A stretch of DNA of 64,000 nucleotides from Prorocentrum cordatum (lineage: Eukaryota > Sar > Dinophyceae > Prorocentrales > Prorocentraceae). The notes below the pieces were generated by a model. That model did no database searches. It was not told the origin of the DNA and saw only the letters and a program-made list of their open reading frames with translations. A program made the translations under genes and the position numbers. The stretch lies in contig CAUYUJ010012213.1 of the NCBI GenBank assembly GCA_963575745.1, forward strand, positions 12,501 through 76,500, written 5' to 3'. Each line of letters opens with the position of its first letter. The first letter of the stretch is position 1. Below are positions 36,101 through 50,200 of this stretch, one piece after another.

Positions 36101-38173
36101 CCTGGGGAACGGAGGGGGAGGGGGCGATCTTTGACCCCTTTCCCTCTGGTTTCCCAGAGGGAGGGGGGGGGAAGTTTTTTGCCAAGCGACGGTAGATCGC
36201 GCTCACTCCACCCACTCGGGCCCATTTGGGTGGCCTGTAACTCTTGTACCATTGCCACACCCTCGTTGCCACGGCTGGATTCGTTTCGAATTGTGGGTCA
36301 GAAAGCAACCCGTCTGAGTTCTGGGGAGCAGCGGTGTCTCTTCAGTTTTGCCGGTCCCCGATCATGGCCCCCAGGGTTGTGTAGAGGTCCTCCTGTCCTT
36401 GGCGAGGAGGGCGCATGCACCATGCCAGAGCCAGTGATGGTCCTGGCCAGGCATTGTGAGGGTGGTGTGTGCAGATGCCTTCTGAGCGTCTAAGGGCCAC
36501 TCCTGCCTTCTGAAGTCAGGATGGGGAAAAGACACATAGGCACAAGTAATCGTCGACTCCCAGGAAAATGTGGGAACATATGGGAAGTGGGGGGGAAGAC
36601 GAAACCCAGAAAATATTGTTGAATACTGTGGATCCTGGGATTTGTGTCTATTTGTTTGTACAGTCCTGGGCCTTCCAGGTGTGTGCAGATGCCTTCTGCG
36701 CGTCTGAGGGCCACTCCTGCCCTCAAGCCTTCTCGAGGCCGCCGGGCCCTTCGAAGAAGCCCCCATGGCCTTCTTCTGATTGGGGGGCCCGACGGTGGGG
36801 AGTTAGTGGGGATTTTCGAAGGAGGAAAAGGTACCCGTTTTCCCATACTGATACCTTCCTTCGTTTTCGCCTTTTTCGGTCTCCTGGGAGGCCCTTGCCG
36901 TCACCGCTGGATTCGCCTCGAAGTTCTAGCCAGAACGCACCCAGCGAAAGGTCTGGGGAGTAGCGGTATGGGTACTTTTTGGTCTCCCCAGATTCGGGGT
37001 GACCGCATGGTTTTAGGACTTGGGCTGGTTATCCGAGGGAGTCTCGGGCGATTGGGGCCTCCGATGCACAAAAACTGTTCGCTGACGGGCCGTGCCGTGA
37101 GGTTTTCCGCCGCACGGTTTGTCTTCGCACCCACACCATTTCGGCATCCCTGGGTTGCCTTTCTCTCAAGTCGCCCCCCTCCACTCCTCCGGTGCGCTCG
37201 GAGGAGGACAACTGTACAGATCCGCCGCCTCGTTCTCCCCCCTCCCCTTCCGCAGAAAGGAAGAAAACATCTAGAGGAGGCGGGGGAGGCATGATGAAGG
37301 AGGTGGATCTGTATAAACGTTCGATCTGTATGCACGCCGCCAAGCCTGGGGTCGACGGTCGCGATCTGGTCGTCGCCTTGGGCCCCCCTCCCGCAGGCGG
37401 GCCCCGTTGTGCGGGGCCTGGCGCTGCTGGTGAAGCTCTGGTCGAAGGCGGCCTGCGTGTGCGGGGCGCCGAAGGGGAACCTGACGTCCTACTCGCTGAC
37501 CTTGATGGCGCTGGGCCGCCTCGAACCCCTCCTCGCAAGCAGGCGCAGCAGCCTCCAAGGAGCCTCGGCCCTCGACCCAGCAGCGCCGAGGAGGGCTGCG
37601 CGCGGCAGGGGGCCAACGGCGCCGGAGGGGGGCAGGCCTTGAGCTTCGACCCTTTCCCCCATCGCCTCCTCGTGCAGGTGCTCTACTTCCTGCAGGTCCA
37701 TCCCGACTTCGAGCTGCCGTGCCTGCCCACGTGGGCCTTCGACGGCTCTGGGCCCACCCCGAAGCTGGGCAAGGCGCGCTGGCGGGGCGGGCCGCGGCCG
37801 TGAGGTGGGGAGGAGGAGGAGGAGGAGGAGGAGGAGGAGGAGGAGGAGGGCGGAGGAGGAGGAGGAGGCGGAGGAGGAGGAGGGGGAGGAGGAGGAGGAG
37901 GAGGACGAGGAGGAGGAGGAGGAGGAGGAGGAGGAGGAGGAGGAGGAGGAAGGATAATGATAAGCATAATAATAATAATACTAATACTAATATGAATAGT
38001 AAGAAGAATAAGACGAATGAACATAATAATAAGAAGAATAAAACGACTACTACGAATACTAATCATAATAAGAATACTAATACTAAGAACAAGAAGACGA
38101 AGACTACTAATACATATACGAATAAACATACTAATACTAATACGAATACTAAGAATTACAATACTACTACTAC

Positions 38174-38217
<44 letters not shown>

Positions 38218-41200
38218 ATACGAATATTATTAATACTATGACTACTAATAAGAAGACGAATAATAATAACGGTACTACTAATACCAATACTACTAATAAT
38301 AATACTAATGACAATAATAATACTAGTAATATTAATATTAATAATGTTATTAATACTAATAATACTAATAATAAGAAGAATAAGAATAACACTACTAATA
38401 ATAATAATAAGAAGACTAACATGATAAGAATAATAAGAATAAAACTAAGAAGAAGAGGAGGAGGCGGAGGCGGAGGCGGAGGCGGGGCGGAGGAGGAGCA
38501 GGAGCAGGAGGAGGGCGGAGGCGGAGGCGGAGAGGAGGAGGAGGCAGGAGGAGGAGGAGGAGGAGGAGGCGGAGGCGGAGGAGGAAGAGGAGGGGAGGAG
38601 GAGGTGAGGCGGAGGAGGAGGGAGGAGGCAGGAGGAATACTAGCATGATTAAGGCGGCTACTAATCTTGCTACTAATAGGAGGAGAATACGACGAGGAAG
38701 AAACTGCATACCAATATTTATAATAGTCAAAGTAAGAAGAATACAACACAGACCTACTAGGAGTACGAATAATAAGGGTCATGCTAATACGAAGAATACT
38801 ACGAATAATGAATCGATGGCTAATAATACCAACGCTAATCGGATTAATACTACTTCTACTACAACAAAAAGAAGGCGATTGCGACAACTATTATAACGCA
38901 GAGTACTACGACTACGGTGCATACTACGAGTAATAGTGCTAACAGTATTAATGGTACTAAGAATGCGAGTAATACTACGGAGAGGAGGAGGAAGACGAGG
39001 AGGAAGATGAGGAGGAGGAGGAGAAGGAGGAGGAGGAGCCCCCCCTTTCCCTCCCCGTCCTCCCCTACTTTTCCTCTCTCCCTCTCCTCGGGCCGGCGCC
39101 TGCGTTGGCGGCGGCTGGCGGAGATGGCGGGGACGACGACTTTCTCTTCTGGGCCGGCGCCGGCGCCTGCGGCGGCGGGCGGCGGCGGCGGGGAACGTCG
39201 ACGAGGACGACGGCGACGACGATGACGACGACGACGACGCTCCGCCACCGTGCCTTGGTTTTTGGTCAAAGTCCGAACGGATGCCTCTTTGGGTCCCGTC
39301 AAAGGGCTCCCCGGGGCCTCTGAGGGGCATTTGTTCAGCCTCCTGGGCGCCTCTTGGGCGTCCCTTGGGGCCTCTCTGAGATGGTGGTGGTGGTGGTGGG
39401 CTGTTGTGGTGGTGGGCTGTTGTGGTGGTGGTTGTGGCGGTGGTGGTGGTGGTGGTGGTGGTGGTGTGGTTGTTGGTGGTGGTGGTTGTTGTGGTGGTTG
39501 TGGTAGCAGGTTGTGTTGGTGGCGGTGGTGGCGGTGGTGGTGGTTTCTGGTGGTGGTGGAGGTAGATGTGGTGGTGGTGGTGGGGTGGTGGGTTACGGTG
39601 GTGGTGGTGGTGTGGCGGTTTGTTGCAGTGATGGTGTTTGTGGTGGTTTGGTGTGGCGGCTTGTTGTGGTGGTGGTGGTGGTTGTGGTGGTGGGTGGTGG
39701 TGGTGGTTTGGCGGTGGTTTGGTGGTGGTTTGTTGTGGTGGTGGTGGTGGTAGATGTGGTGGTGCTGGGTTACGGTGGTGGTGGTGTGGCGGTTTGTTGC
39801 GGTGGTCGTGGCTGTGGTGGTTTGGTGTGGCGCTTTGTTGTTGTGGTGGTGGTTGTGGTGGTGGGTGGTCGTGGTTTGGCGGGTTTTGGTGGTGGTTCGT
39901 GGTGGTGGCGGTGGTGGTGGTGGTGGTGGTTTGTGGTGGTGGTGGTGGTTGTGGTGTGGTGGTTTGTGGTGGTGGTGGTGGCGGTGGCGGCGGCGGTGGT
40001 GGCGGTGGTTTGTAGAGGTGGTGCTGGTGGTGGTGTGGTGGGTTGAGGTGGTGTGGTGGTGGTGGTTGTGGCGGTGGTGGTGGTGGCGTGGTGGGCGGTG
40101 GTGGCGGTGGTGGCGGTGGTGTGGTGATTTGTGGTGATTTGTGGTGGTGGTGCTGGTGGTGGGTTGTGGTGATGGTTGTGGCTGTGGCGGTGGTGGTGAT
40201 GGTGGTGGTAATGGTGTGATGGTTTCTGGTGGTGGTGGTGATTGTGGTGGGTTGTGGTGGGTTGTGGTGGTGGTAGCGTTTTTGGTGGTGGTGGTGTTGT
40301 GGTTTGTGGTGGTGGTGGTGGTGGTGTGGTGGTTTGTGGTGGTGGTGTTGGTGGTGGGTTGTGGTGATGGTTGTGGTTGTGGCGGTGGTGGTGATGGTGG
40401 TGGTAATGGTCTGGTGGTTTGTGGTGGTGATGGTTGTTGTGGTGGTTTTTAGTGGTTCTAGTGGTGGTGGTGGTGTGGTGCTTTGTGGTGGTGGTCTTGG
40501 TGGTGGGTTGTGGTGATGGTTGTGGCTGTGGCGGTGGTGGTGATGGTGGTGGTAATGGTGTGAGGGTTTGTGGTTGTGGTGGTGGTTGTGGTGTGTCGTG
40601 GTGGGTTGTGGTGGTGGCGGTGGTGGTGTTTTTGGTGGTGGTGGTGGTGTTGTTGTTTGTGGTGATGGTGGTGGTTGTGGCGGTGGTGGGTTGTGGTGGT
40701 TGTGGTGGTGGCGGTGGTGGCGGTGGTGGTGGTGGTGGTGTGGTGGTTTGTTGTGGTGGTGGTGGTGTGGCCTTCAGCTCTTCCCGCCACCGTGCTTTGG
40801 CTTTCAGTCAGAGTTCTAATTGATGATGTTTTTCCCAACCATCCTGTGGTGTTGGGTCCTCGTTTTGAAGAGAGCGCCCCGCGTTCACTCCTCCTCCCGC
40901 TGCCCCCTCCCTCCTGCCATCATCATCATCATCACCATCATCACCATCATCACCGTCATCATCATCATCATCATCGTCATTATCACCATCATCATCGTCA
41001 TCATCATCATGGGGCCACGAAGCGTGTGCAACCGTTTCGGTATCACCATCATCATCATCATCATCGACATCATCGACGTCATCATCACCACCACCATCAT
41101 CATCGCCATCATCACCCGTCACACGTTTCGCGGCCCCATAGGGATCTCCACCGAAGGCCTCAGTGCCACCGCCCGCATGCGTCAGCCACACCCACTTCGG

Positions 41201-44200
41201 CACACCCCTCACACGTTTCGTGGCCCCATAGGGAGCTCCACCGAAGGCCCCAGTGGCTGCGCTCCCATGCGCCCACCGCACCCATTCGGCACACCCCTCA
41301 CACGTTTCGTGGCCCCATAGGGAGCTCCAGCGAAGGCCCCAGTGGCTGCGCTCCCATGCGCCCACCGCGCCCATTTCGGCACACCCCTCACACGTTTCGT
41401 GGCCCCATAGGGAGCTCCAGCGAAGGCCCCAGTGGCTGCGCTCCCATGCGCCCACCGCACAGATTTCGGCACACCCCTCACACGTTTCGTGGCCCCATAG
41501 GGAGCTCCAGCGAAGGCCCCAGTGGCTGCGCTCCCATGCGCCCACCGCACCCATTTCGGCACACCCCTCACACGTTTCGTGGCCCCATAGGGAGCTCCAG
41601 CGAAGGCCCCAGTGGCTGCGCTCCCATGCGCCCACCGCACCCATTTCGGCACACCCCTCACACGTTTCGTGGCCCCATAGGGAGCTCCAGCGAAGGCCCC
41701 AGTGGCTGCGCTCCCATGCGCCCACCGCACCCATTTCGGCACACCCCTCACACGTTTCGTGGCCCCATGGAGCTCCAGCGAAGGCCCCAGTGGCTGCGCA
41801 TGCGCCCACCGCCCATTCGGCACACCCCTCACACGTTTCGTGGCCCCATAGGGAGCTCCAGCGAAGGCCCCAGTGGCTGCGCTCCCATGCGCCCACCGCA
41901 CCCATTTCGGCGGTGGTCCCAGCCCCAGCGAAGGCCCCATCCCATGCGCCCACCGCACCCATTTCGGCACACCCCTCACACGTTTCGTGGCCCCATAGGG
42001 AGCTCCAGCGAAGGCCCCAGTGGCTGCGCTCCCATGCGCCCACCGCACAGATTTCGGCACACCCCCACACGTTTCGTGGCCCCATAGGGAGCTCCACCGA
42101 AGGCCCCAGTGGCTGCGCTCCATGCGCCCACCGCACCATTTCGGCACACCCCTCACACGTTTCGTGGCCCCATAGGGAGCTCCACCGAAGGCCCCAGTGG
42201 CTGCGCTCCCATGCGCCCACCGCACCCATTTCGGCACACCCCTCACACGTTTCGTGGCCCCATAGGGAGCTCCAGCGAAGGCCCCAGTGGCTGCGCTCCC
42301 ATGCGCCCACCGCACCCATTTCGGCACACCCCTCACACGTTTCGTGGCCCCATAGGGAGCTCCAGCGAAGGCCCCAGTGGCTGCGCTCCCATGCGCCCAC
42401 CGCGCAGATTTCGGCACACCCCTCACACGTTTCGTGGCCCCATAGGGAGCTCCACCGAAGGCCCCAGTGGCTGCGCTCCCATGCGCCCACCGCACCCATT
42501 TCTGCACACCCCTCACACGCTTCGTGGCCCCATAGGGAGCTCCAGCGAAGGCCCCAGTGGCTGCGCTCCCATGCGCCCACCGCACCCATTTCGGCACACC
42601 CATCACACGTTTCGTGGTCCCATGGGGAGCTCCAGCGAAGGCCCCAGTGGCTGCGCTCCCATGCGCCCACCGCACCAATTTCGGCACACCCCTCACACGT
42701 TTCGTGGCCCCATAGGGAGCTCCAGCGAAGGCCCCAGTGCCCGGGCCCGCATGCGTCAGCCACACCCATGTCGGCACACCCCTCACACGCTTCGTGGTCC
42801 CATAGGGAACTTCACCGAAGGCCCCAGTGCCCGCGCCCGCATGCGTCTGCCACACCCATTTCGTCAACTCCCTCACACGTTTCGTGGCCCCATAGGGAAC
42901 TCCACCGAAGGCCCCAGTGCTGCCGCCCGCATGCGTCCCGCACGCCCATCCCCTTCACACGTTTCGTGGCCCTATAGGGAACCCCACCGAAATTGGTAGT
43001 GTCAACTGCGGTATTCACACCTGCACATGGTTGGGTCCTTCGTCAGGCTAATTTGAGGTCTCGTCAGAAGCGTTTCGGGGGCGTCTGAGGAGCATGTGTG
43101 AAGCCTCGTGGACCTTCCTCAGAGCCCCTCGGTGGCTTCTGGGGGGCGAGGGCTCGATATGGCGATTTGTTCCCTCTGCGGCATGTGGTTTTTTTCTGGT
43201 AATCGTCGCTGGGTCCCCGCCGTCGGCGCTGCTGGCCGGCGCCAGCGCCGGCGCCAGCGCCAGCGCGGGGGGGGGGAGCGGTTGGAACCCCTCTGCGGCC
43301 TGTGGTTTTTTTCTGGTCATCGTCGCTGCGTCCCCGCCGTCGACGCTGCTGGCGGGCGGCAGCCAGCGCGGGCGCCGGCGCCGGCGCCGAGGGGGGGGGG
43401 GTTCGGGAGGGGGGGGGGTTTGGGGGGAGTGGAGTCCCTCTGGTTCTGATCGACGGCGCCGAGTGTTGGGGGGGGGTCCCACCTTCCGGTTCGAAACGCG
43501 CCGCCGAATGTTCCCAAGGCAAGCGCCCGTGAAACGCGCTCTCCTCCATTTATACCTCGTGTCTCTCTGTATCCATGCAATCACTCCGGTACAGTCCACA
43601 AGGAGGTAGGAGGTAGGAGTTAGCAGGAGGATGAGCATAATGAGGTGGAGCAGAGTCGTCATGAGCAGGGGCAGTATGAGCGTGAGGGTGTGCAAGACCA
43701 TGATTATGTCAATTTTGATGTATTCTGAGGATTGTAAAGGAGGTGGAGCAGGAGGAGCTGGAGGAGGTCTTTGAGGGAAGAACTGACAGGGAGGTGGGGA
43801 GCAGGGCAAGTAGGAGCACAAGGAGGAACAATTTGACTATGCTGCTGATGAGAAGAAGGTTTTCGATTATAAAAGGACTTGCGACGAACCTGGGTGTCCG
43901 CGGTTCGGTCGGCTTGGTTCTGCCGGTTATCGTGTCGTAGTTGCGTCGCAGTCCCCATCAATGTTGCTTGAGGTGTCGCAGCTCCCATCCAGGCTGCTTG
44001 CGGCCTGTCGATTTGTGTTTGTGTCCGTTTCGGTGTTGTTTCGGTCCGTCTTCGGTTGTGTTGTTGCCATGGTTGGCCTTGGAGGGGGAACGAAACCAAT
44101 CCTTCCCCCTTCCTCCCATTCCTCCCTCTCGCCCCCTAGCCACGCCCTCGGCTTTGTTATTTTTGTGATTGGACTCGCTGCCACAGGCTTGGGAAGTCTG

Positions 44201-47200
44201 AGAGGAGGGAGGAATGGGGTGGAGGGTCAAGGGGGATAACACAGTTCCCGAGGTGCGCTGGAAGTGTCGGGCCTCGCTGCTGGACGCGCTGCGCAAGTTC
44301 TTCGAGTTCTATTCGAGTCACTTCGACTGGGGCAGCGAGGTCGTCTCCGTGCGTCTCGGCCAGAGGTGCGCCCTGGGCCACGGGGTGACTCTTCGATGGC
44401 GCGAAGACGATGACGCTGATGACGACGATGTCTCGACCTCCTCCTCTTCATCCTCCACCTCATTATTTGATGCGGGGGGGGGGGCGGGTATTTCTGACAG
44501 TTTGGACAATATTTGGACCTTCTGAGGCCTCCGAACGCACATTCTGGGCAGGAACTGCAGGTGGCTTTGTGAGCGATGCTGGATCGACTCAGTAGAAAAG
44601 AAAGGCCTCCCCAGGCCCTACGCCCCGCACGACTGCAAATCTGAAAGGTTTTTGGCCCTGCGGATCCAGGACTCAAGAGCACCCTGCAGGGCAAACGGCA
44701 AGACAGGAGGTCCATGGTGCTCCCCTCCCTGGCGCGCTTCCCTATAGGGTACGGGCGGTCGGCCCTGGCGCCAACCCCAACGTCACTGTGCGACCTCGTC
44801 ATGTCGGCCCCCCCCGCGTTTAGTCCACGAGCTGCCAACATGACACTCCCCGCACACAAGTTGGCTGACGGGAGGCTTGGTCCCGACGCCCACTCCACCG
44901 GCACCTCTCTGGCCAGGTGCGACACGTGCCCGCCAGGGGCCCCTCTGCTGGTGTGGAGCGCAAAACATCCCGCCCTAGGCTGCTTCCCCTGGCGTCCAGA
45001 GCCGCAGGTACCCGTCTGCAGTAGCGCCGGTCTCCCCTCTTGGGAGCAGATGCCTGCCCTGTGGACCCAGCGAAAGTGGAACGCTAGCTGGTCCTGCAGG
45101 AGGTGCCTAACGCACATCTGGAATGTGGCCCCAGGCACGCCCGACCACATCCTCGACAAGCAGTCAGCCGACGTCTTCCCCCAAGCACCAGCCAAGCGGG
45201 AAACCCCGTCTGGCATGGACATCGACAACACCGACATCGCCTTTCACCTCGCCCCTGGTGCCGCCGACGCGACCGCCGTGGACGCCTACTCACGTCCCGC
45301 GGACCGCGCCGACGGGGTGCCTCCCCTCGCTGGAGATGACCGCACCTCCCTCAGCGGGCGGCAAAGCCGTGAAGGCCCCAGGTCCCGGGACATCGGTGCC
45401 TTGCTCCCAAGCATCCCTCCGCCATCTGGCCCCGCAGTGCCAACTCGCTCCGCAAGGGAGCTGCCCTGGCAGGACTCCCAGGGCGTCCTCTGCTCGCTGG
45501 TCCGTTTCTTGCTCGAGTGGAACCCCGATCTTTACAGGCGCTGGACTGACTACGTTCAGGGGCACGGCGATGGGATCCCTGGCGAAAGGACCGACGAGGA
45601 GTCCTGGCCCCCCAGCAGCCTGAGCCCCTTCCTGGTCAGCATCTACGGGCAAACGATCCCGGCGAAATGCCACCTCGCCGACATCCCCTGGGGCGGCCAG
45701 AGGGCAGCGGCCGCCCGGGTCGGCTCTCACTTCTGACAGAACGACGCGTGCGCGAACAAGCGGCGGACGTATATTGCTAGACTGGGGGAGCAGCGAGGCC
45801 CCAACCCTTTTCGCCATGCGACCAGTACCTTGCTGGGACACCTCGCAGACACCCCTCGGCCGACGTCGCCATCAACTCCCCGGCGCAGCAGGACACTGTC
45901 CAGACCGCCACCAGCGCAGCGGCGCCGGGGGACCCCCCCGCAGCCAAGTGGCTTGACGGGCGCAGCGAAGCGGCAGAAGTCACCCCCCCAAGTGGGACAA
46001 GCCTGGGAGGCGGGCGCACGGGACAGGCTGCGCGGCACGGTGACACCTCCAGGCCGGTCCGCGAGGCACCCGGCAACGAGGGGGCCAAGAACGAACCTCA
46101 GACCCACGCAACAGCAGTCGAGCAGTGCAACGCCAGGCAGGCTTGCAAGGCAGAGGCGGAGCCACGGGGGCCCAGGGGCCCAGAGACACCAGACTGGAAC
46201 GAAGACTCAGGGGCAGCGGCCGCAGCGGCTGAGGAGAGGAGCCCGAGCAGGGGCCTCGAGCCAGCGGCCGCGGCGGCCAAGGACGACGACCCCCTCGGCC
46301 TATTTCCAGAGGAACCCTCCATCCGTTCCCCATGGGCGCCCTACGCGCAGGCCGTCGCCATGGACGCAGCCAGCGGAAGCGGCGATCAAGGCCATGTGCT
46401 CCAGAGGGCCACGGACGGTGCCGCGCAGACCAGCGCGCCGTCCTGGGGCCAAGTCGGTACCGGGGACACCAGCGACCCCAACCCACCTCCCTGGCAGCAA
46501 GGACGCAACCGTCCAGACTCCAAAGACATTGGGGACGGGAAAGGGCGCGCAGCGAAGTCGCCCAGGTGGAACCCAGTGCGACTGGAACCGTGCAGGGAAC
46601 CCAGGAAGGGCACCAGCGCCGACCGCCGGGCGTTCGGAGGCTTCCAAGCCCCCCTGGATGGCGGCCCCATGTACAAATGTTCCCTGGCAGTCGCGGATCT
46701 AGACAACATGGAGGACATCCAGGTCAAGATTGCGCGTTTGCAAAAGACGCTAGGGGGCGCCTTTAACGCTATGCGGCACGCGTGGTCCAAGCGCACGGCG
46801 CAGGACAATGGCGTCAAGGGGGGCTACAGAAACAACCCCCTACTCAACGCGCCCGATGCATGCTCGGGCTGCATGGGCGCCTGGAGGCGGGCTGGCTTCG
46901 ACGCGTACTGGGTGAACAATGAGCAGGGGCTCGGAGTAAACTGGGGCGCCATCCGCCGCAAGCGCATGAAGTTCTCCGAGCGGTTCGGTGCACTTGCACG
47001 GGCCCCCTGCGCAACGGGCAGTCGGGGCGCGCCGGCCCCCTGGTCAGCAGAGACCCGCAGGGGCGGCCGGTCAGTGGCACAGGCCCCCTGGGCAGTCAAC
47101 AGTCCCTCAGGTCCCTCCGACCAATGGCGCGGCTGGCAGGGCTGGTCAGCATGGGGCCAAGGCGACGCCCCGTGGACAGACACCGAATGGAAAAGGGGGA

Positions 47201-50200
47201 GGCAAGCGATTCCCCCAGCGCAACGACCACCGCGACTCCGAGAAGCGAGGCCGCTGGTGGACATAAAGCGACACCGCAGCGTCTCTGCGAAGGTCAGCCG
47301 CCATCGAGCAACAGGCTCCGGCGGGAAGAGTTGCCTGCAAGACTGTAGGCCCTCTCGCACCTCGCCGCTACGGGTGCTGGCGTCGGGTTCAACCCGCCGC
47401 CGCCCGCAGTCTACGCTGGTCCGCCAGGGCCCGTTTCACCTCGCTGCGCCCGGCCTGTCGGCCGCAATACCTTGGGGCCGCCCGCCGCTGGGGCGGGGGC
47501 CGCCCCCCCCCCCCCCCCCGGCGCAGCATAGCTAGACAGCCTCAGTTGGTTAGATGCCGTGGGCGACGCGCGGACTCCGCAGCCCACCCGCTACCACTTT
47601 CGGGCGCCTCGACGGGGCACTCTCCTCGGCGCCCGACGCATCTCACCCCCCCGCGCGCCTGACTCGTGACTGTAAAGGCCTCGGCCACCCTGGAAGCAGC
47701 TGCTTTGAGAAGGCAGACGGCCCCCGCCGCGCCCCTGGCTGCTCTAGAGGAACCTGCGAAACCGCCCCTCCCTCCCGACAGGAAACAGGCGCGGGTAGGG
47801 TCCAGCGCTGGTCCCAGGCTGGCCACGCCGCTGGCGCCTGGCGGGAACCAAACTGACCCTGGCGGTCGGGCGGCCGCGCGGCTGGAGCGGGACAGCTCCT
47901 CGGCGTTGCAGTCGCGCCCATTGGCGAGGGCGATGCGCGACAGCCCTCGTGAGACGCCCCCCTCTCGTAGCAGCAGCTGCGGCCCCCTGGATTTTTATCA
48001 TCTCTGAGCAGCCGTTAGCTGCACCCCCGGTATCCTCGGCACACTTGCAGGTACAGTGATGCCAGCGATGCTGGCAGGCCGCCGACACAGGGGCCAGCAG
48101 GTCGACAGTGCGCAGCGCTACCCTGTGGGAAGCTCTGCCCATGCTTCGCCCTTGCTGGGTGGGCGCTCATGGACTTATACCGAACTCTGAGCAGCCGTTA
48201 GCTGCATCCCTGGATCATGGGCCCGCGCTCCCGCCCTCTCCTTGTCTCTCTCCTGGCGCCAGGTGTCTCTGGCGGGCCCCTCCTTGTGACCGGCTGGTGA
48301 TGTCTGTCCCCGCCGCCCCCGCCACAGGAGGGTCCCTCATGGGCTGGTGGCCGGTCAGGGCTTTGCGTCCCCGCGTCGCAACGTGGGAGATCGCCCCCTG
48401 GCGCTGTTGCCCCTTGGTACCCACTCTCCGGCCACGCTGGCGACGGTCATCCCCGCCAGTCTGGCTTCCTTCCCGCGCTCCGCGCGGCTCTCTGCGACGC
48501 TATGTCGTGCGTGCGGCCGTGGGCCGGGCCCGCGGGATTCTCCTCTGGGCCGGCTCGCTGCCCTTGCTCGGGGGTGGTGGGCCCCGCTGGATACTGGCGG
48601 TCGCCTCGGAGTGTTTCAGCCTTCCGTCGTGCGCAGGGCTCCGTCCCAGCCGACCAGGCAGGTCTACGCCGTCGACACGGCCCTTGCCCAGCTTACCTGG
48701 CTGGTCCACGCCGTCGTCACGGTCTTGGCCCTTGGCGCCCCCTTGCGACTCGACCATCGTGTACCTCGCCTTTCCACGCCACCATGTTTGAGAGGATCGC
48801 GCGTGCAGGTCGCCCACCTGTCCCAGCTTGCACCTCCACCTATGTGGTCTGACGCCGCAGCGCGTAACGCAGAATTCCCTGGCATTTTGCTCAGGGCTGC
48901 ACGTTGCTCGAGCTTCCCTGGGCGTTCCAGATCAGCCAGCAAGCCCTTGCCCTGCTGCCCCAGCTGCCGCCTTGTGAGCCGGCCCGGCTGGCTTGTGTCG
49001 CGCCCAGTAGTTTATCAGGCTTGCCCGTCGGCCCAGACGCCCTGTTCGCCGCCTGCGCTCTTCGCTCGCGGCCGCGACCAACAAAAAAACACACCCCCAC
49101 CAGCGGCGCCGTCTCCGACGCCTCCGCGGCCGAGACCCGCGAGGCTGAGGCCGCGCCCGCCCCCCCGACCTCCGCGATAAGAAGGGGGCCGTGGTTGCCC
49201 TGGCCACTTCCCCTAGCTCGGATCCGCCCACCCCACCCATGGATGTTACCCGCAGCCTCGCAGTGGACTCCAGCTTCTGCAGCCCCGCCTCGCCAGCGGT
49301 CGAACCGGGGGGAAGTCCCGCGCCACGCGTGGCGGGTGGCAAGGGCGCGGGCAACCCCGCCGACTACAGGTGGCTCAAGGTGGCTCAAGTTTGGCTCAGG
49401 TCCGCTCATGTTGGACGTTCTAGAGCCCAGACAATTCCAACCCGAAATGGTACTCCCAGTATCGCCACGTTCGCTCGCGCACTTGAACCACCCAGCTGGG
49501 CAGGCATGTCTGAGGGCGCGAAGGCTGGAAATGGGAAGCGTTCGAGCCCGACAACTGGGTCTACACCAGAAAGGCAAAAACATAATATTACTGATCAAGC
49601 ACTTCCGGGAGAAGAGCTTTCACTTGCTGCGGGAAGTGATGCTCCGCCACCGTGGTTCCAGACGCACGGGGAAAGGTTGGCGAAGCGGCTGGATAGAATG
49701 ACGAACGACCTGGGCGAGCTGAAGACCACGATCCAGGAAGCAAAATACGAAGCTAATGCAGCCATGGAAATTGCGAAGAGCCGCCAGGTGAAGGTTGACG
49801 AGTTCGAGATCGAGCTTGAAGGACTCAGGGGGGACATGGGGGGGCTCTACGTGACGACGGGGGAATTGCGAGACATTGTGGAGGTGATGGTAGCAGCGGA
49901 GGCCCGGGCCGCGATGGGCAAGATGAAGTTTGAAAAGGAGGTTCAGGGGGGGCAGAAGGAGAAGGGGGAGGAAGAAGACGAAAGCGACGACGAGCACAAC
50001 AGGGAGCTCCAGGTCATTGTGGGCGGCTTCGAGGAGGAAGCAGCAGAGGAGGGTATTGTGCGGACTGCGGAGGCCTTCCTTGCGGAGGGTGGCAGGAGGA
50101 GCTGGGTGAAGCGAGTTTTCGCTCTCAGTGGTCCGGCCAGGGTGGGGGCCATCGAGTTCGAATGAGAAGCTTCCAAAATCGGTTTCTACAAAAAGGCTAG

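Noticed and set aside
40808-42977. 574-codon plus and 653-codon minus ORFs
   Set aside because: They are translations of a 90-bp satellite whose unit is a multiple of three without stops.
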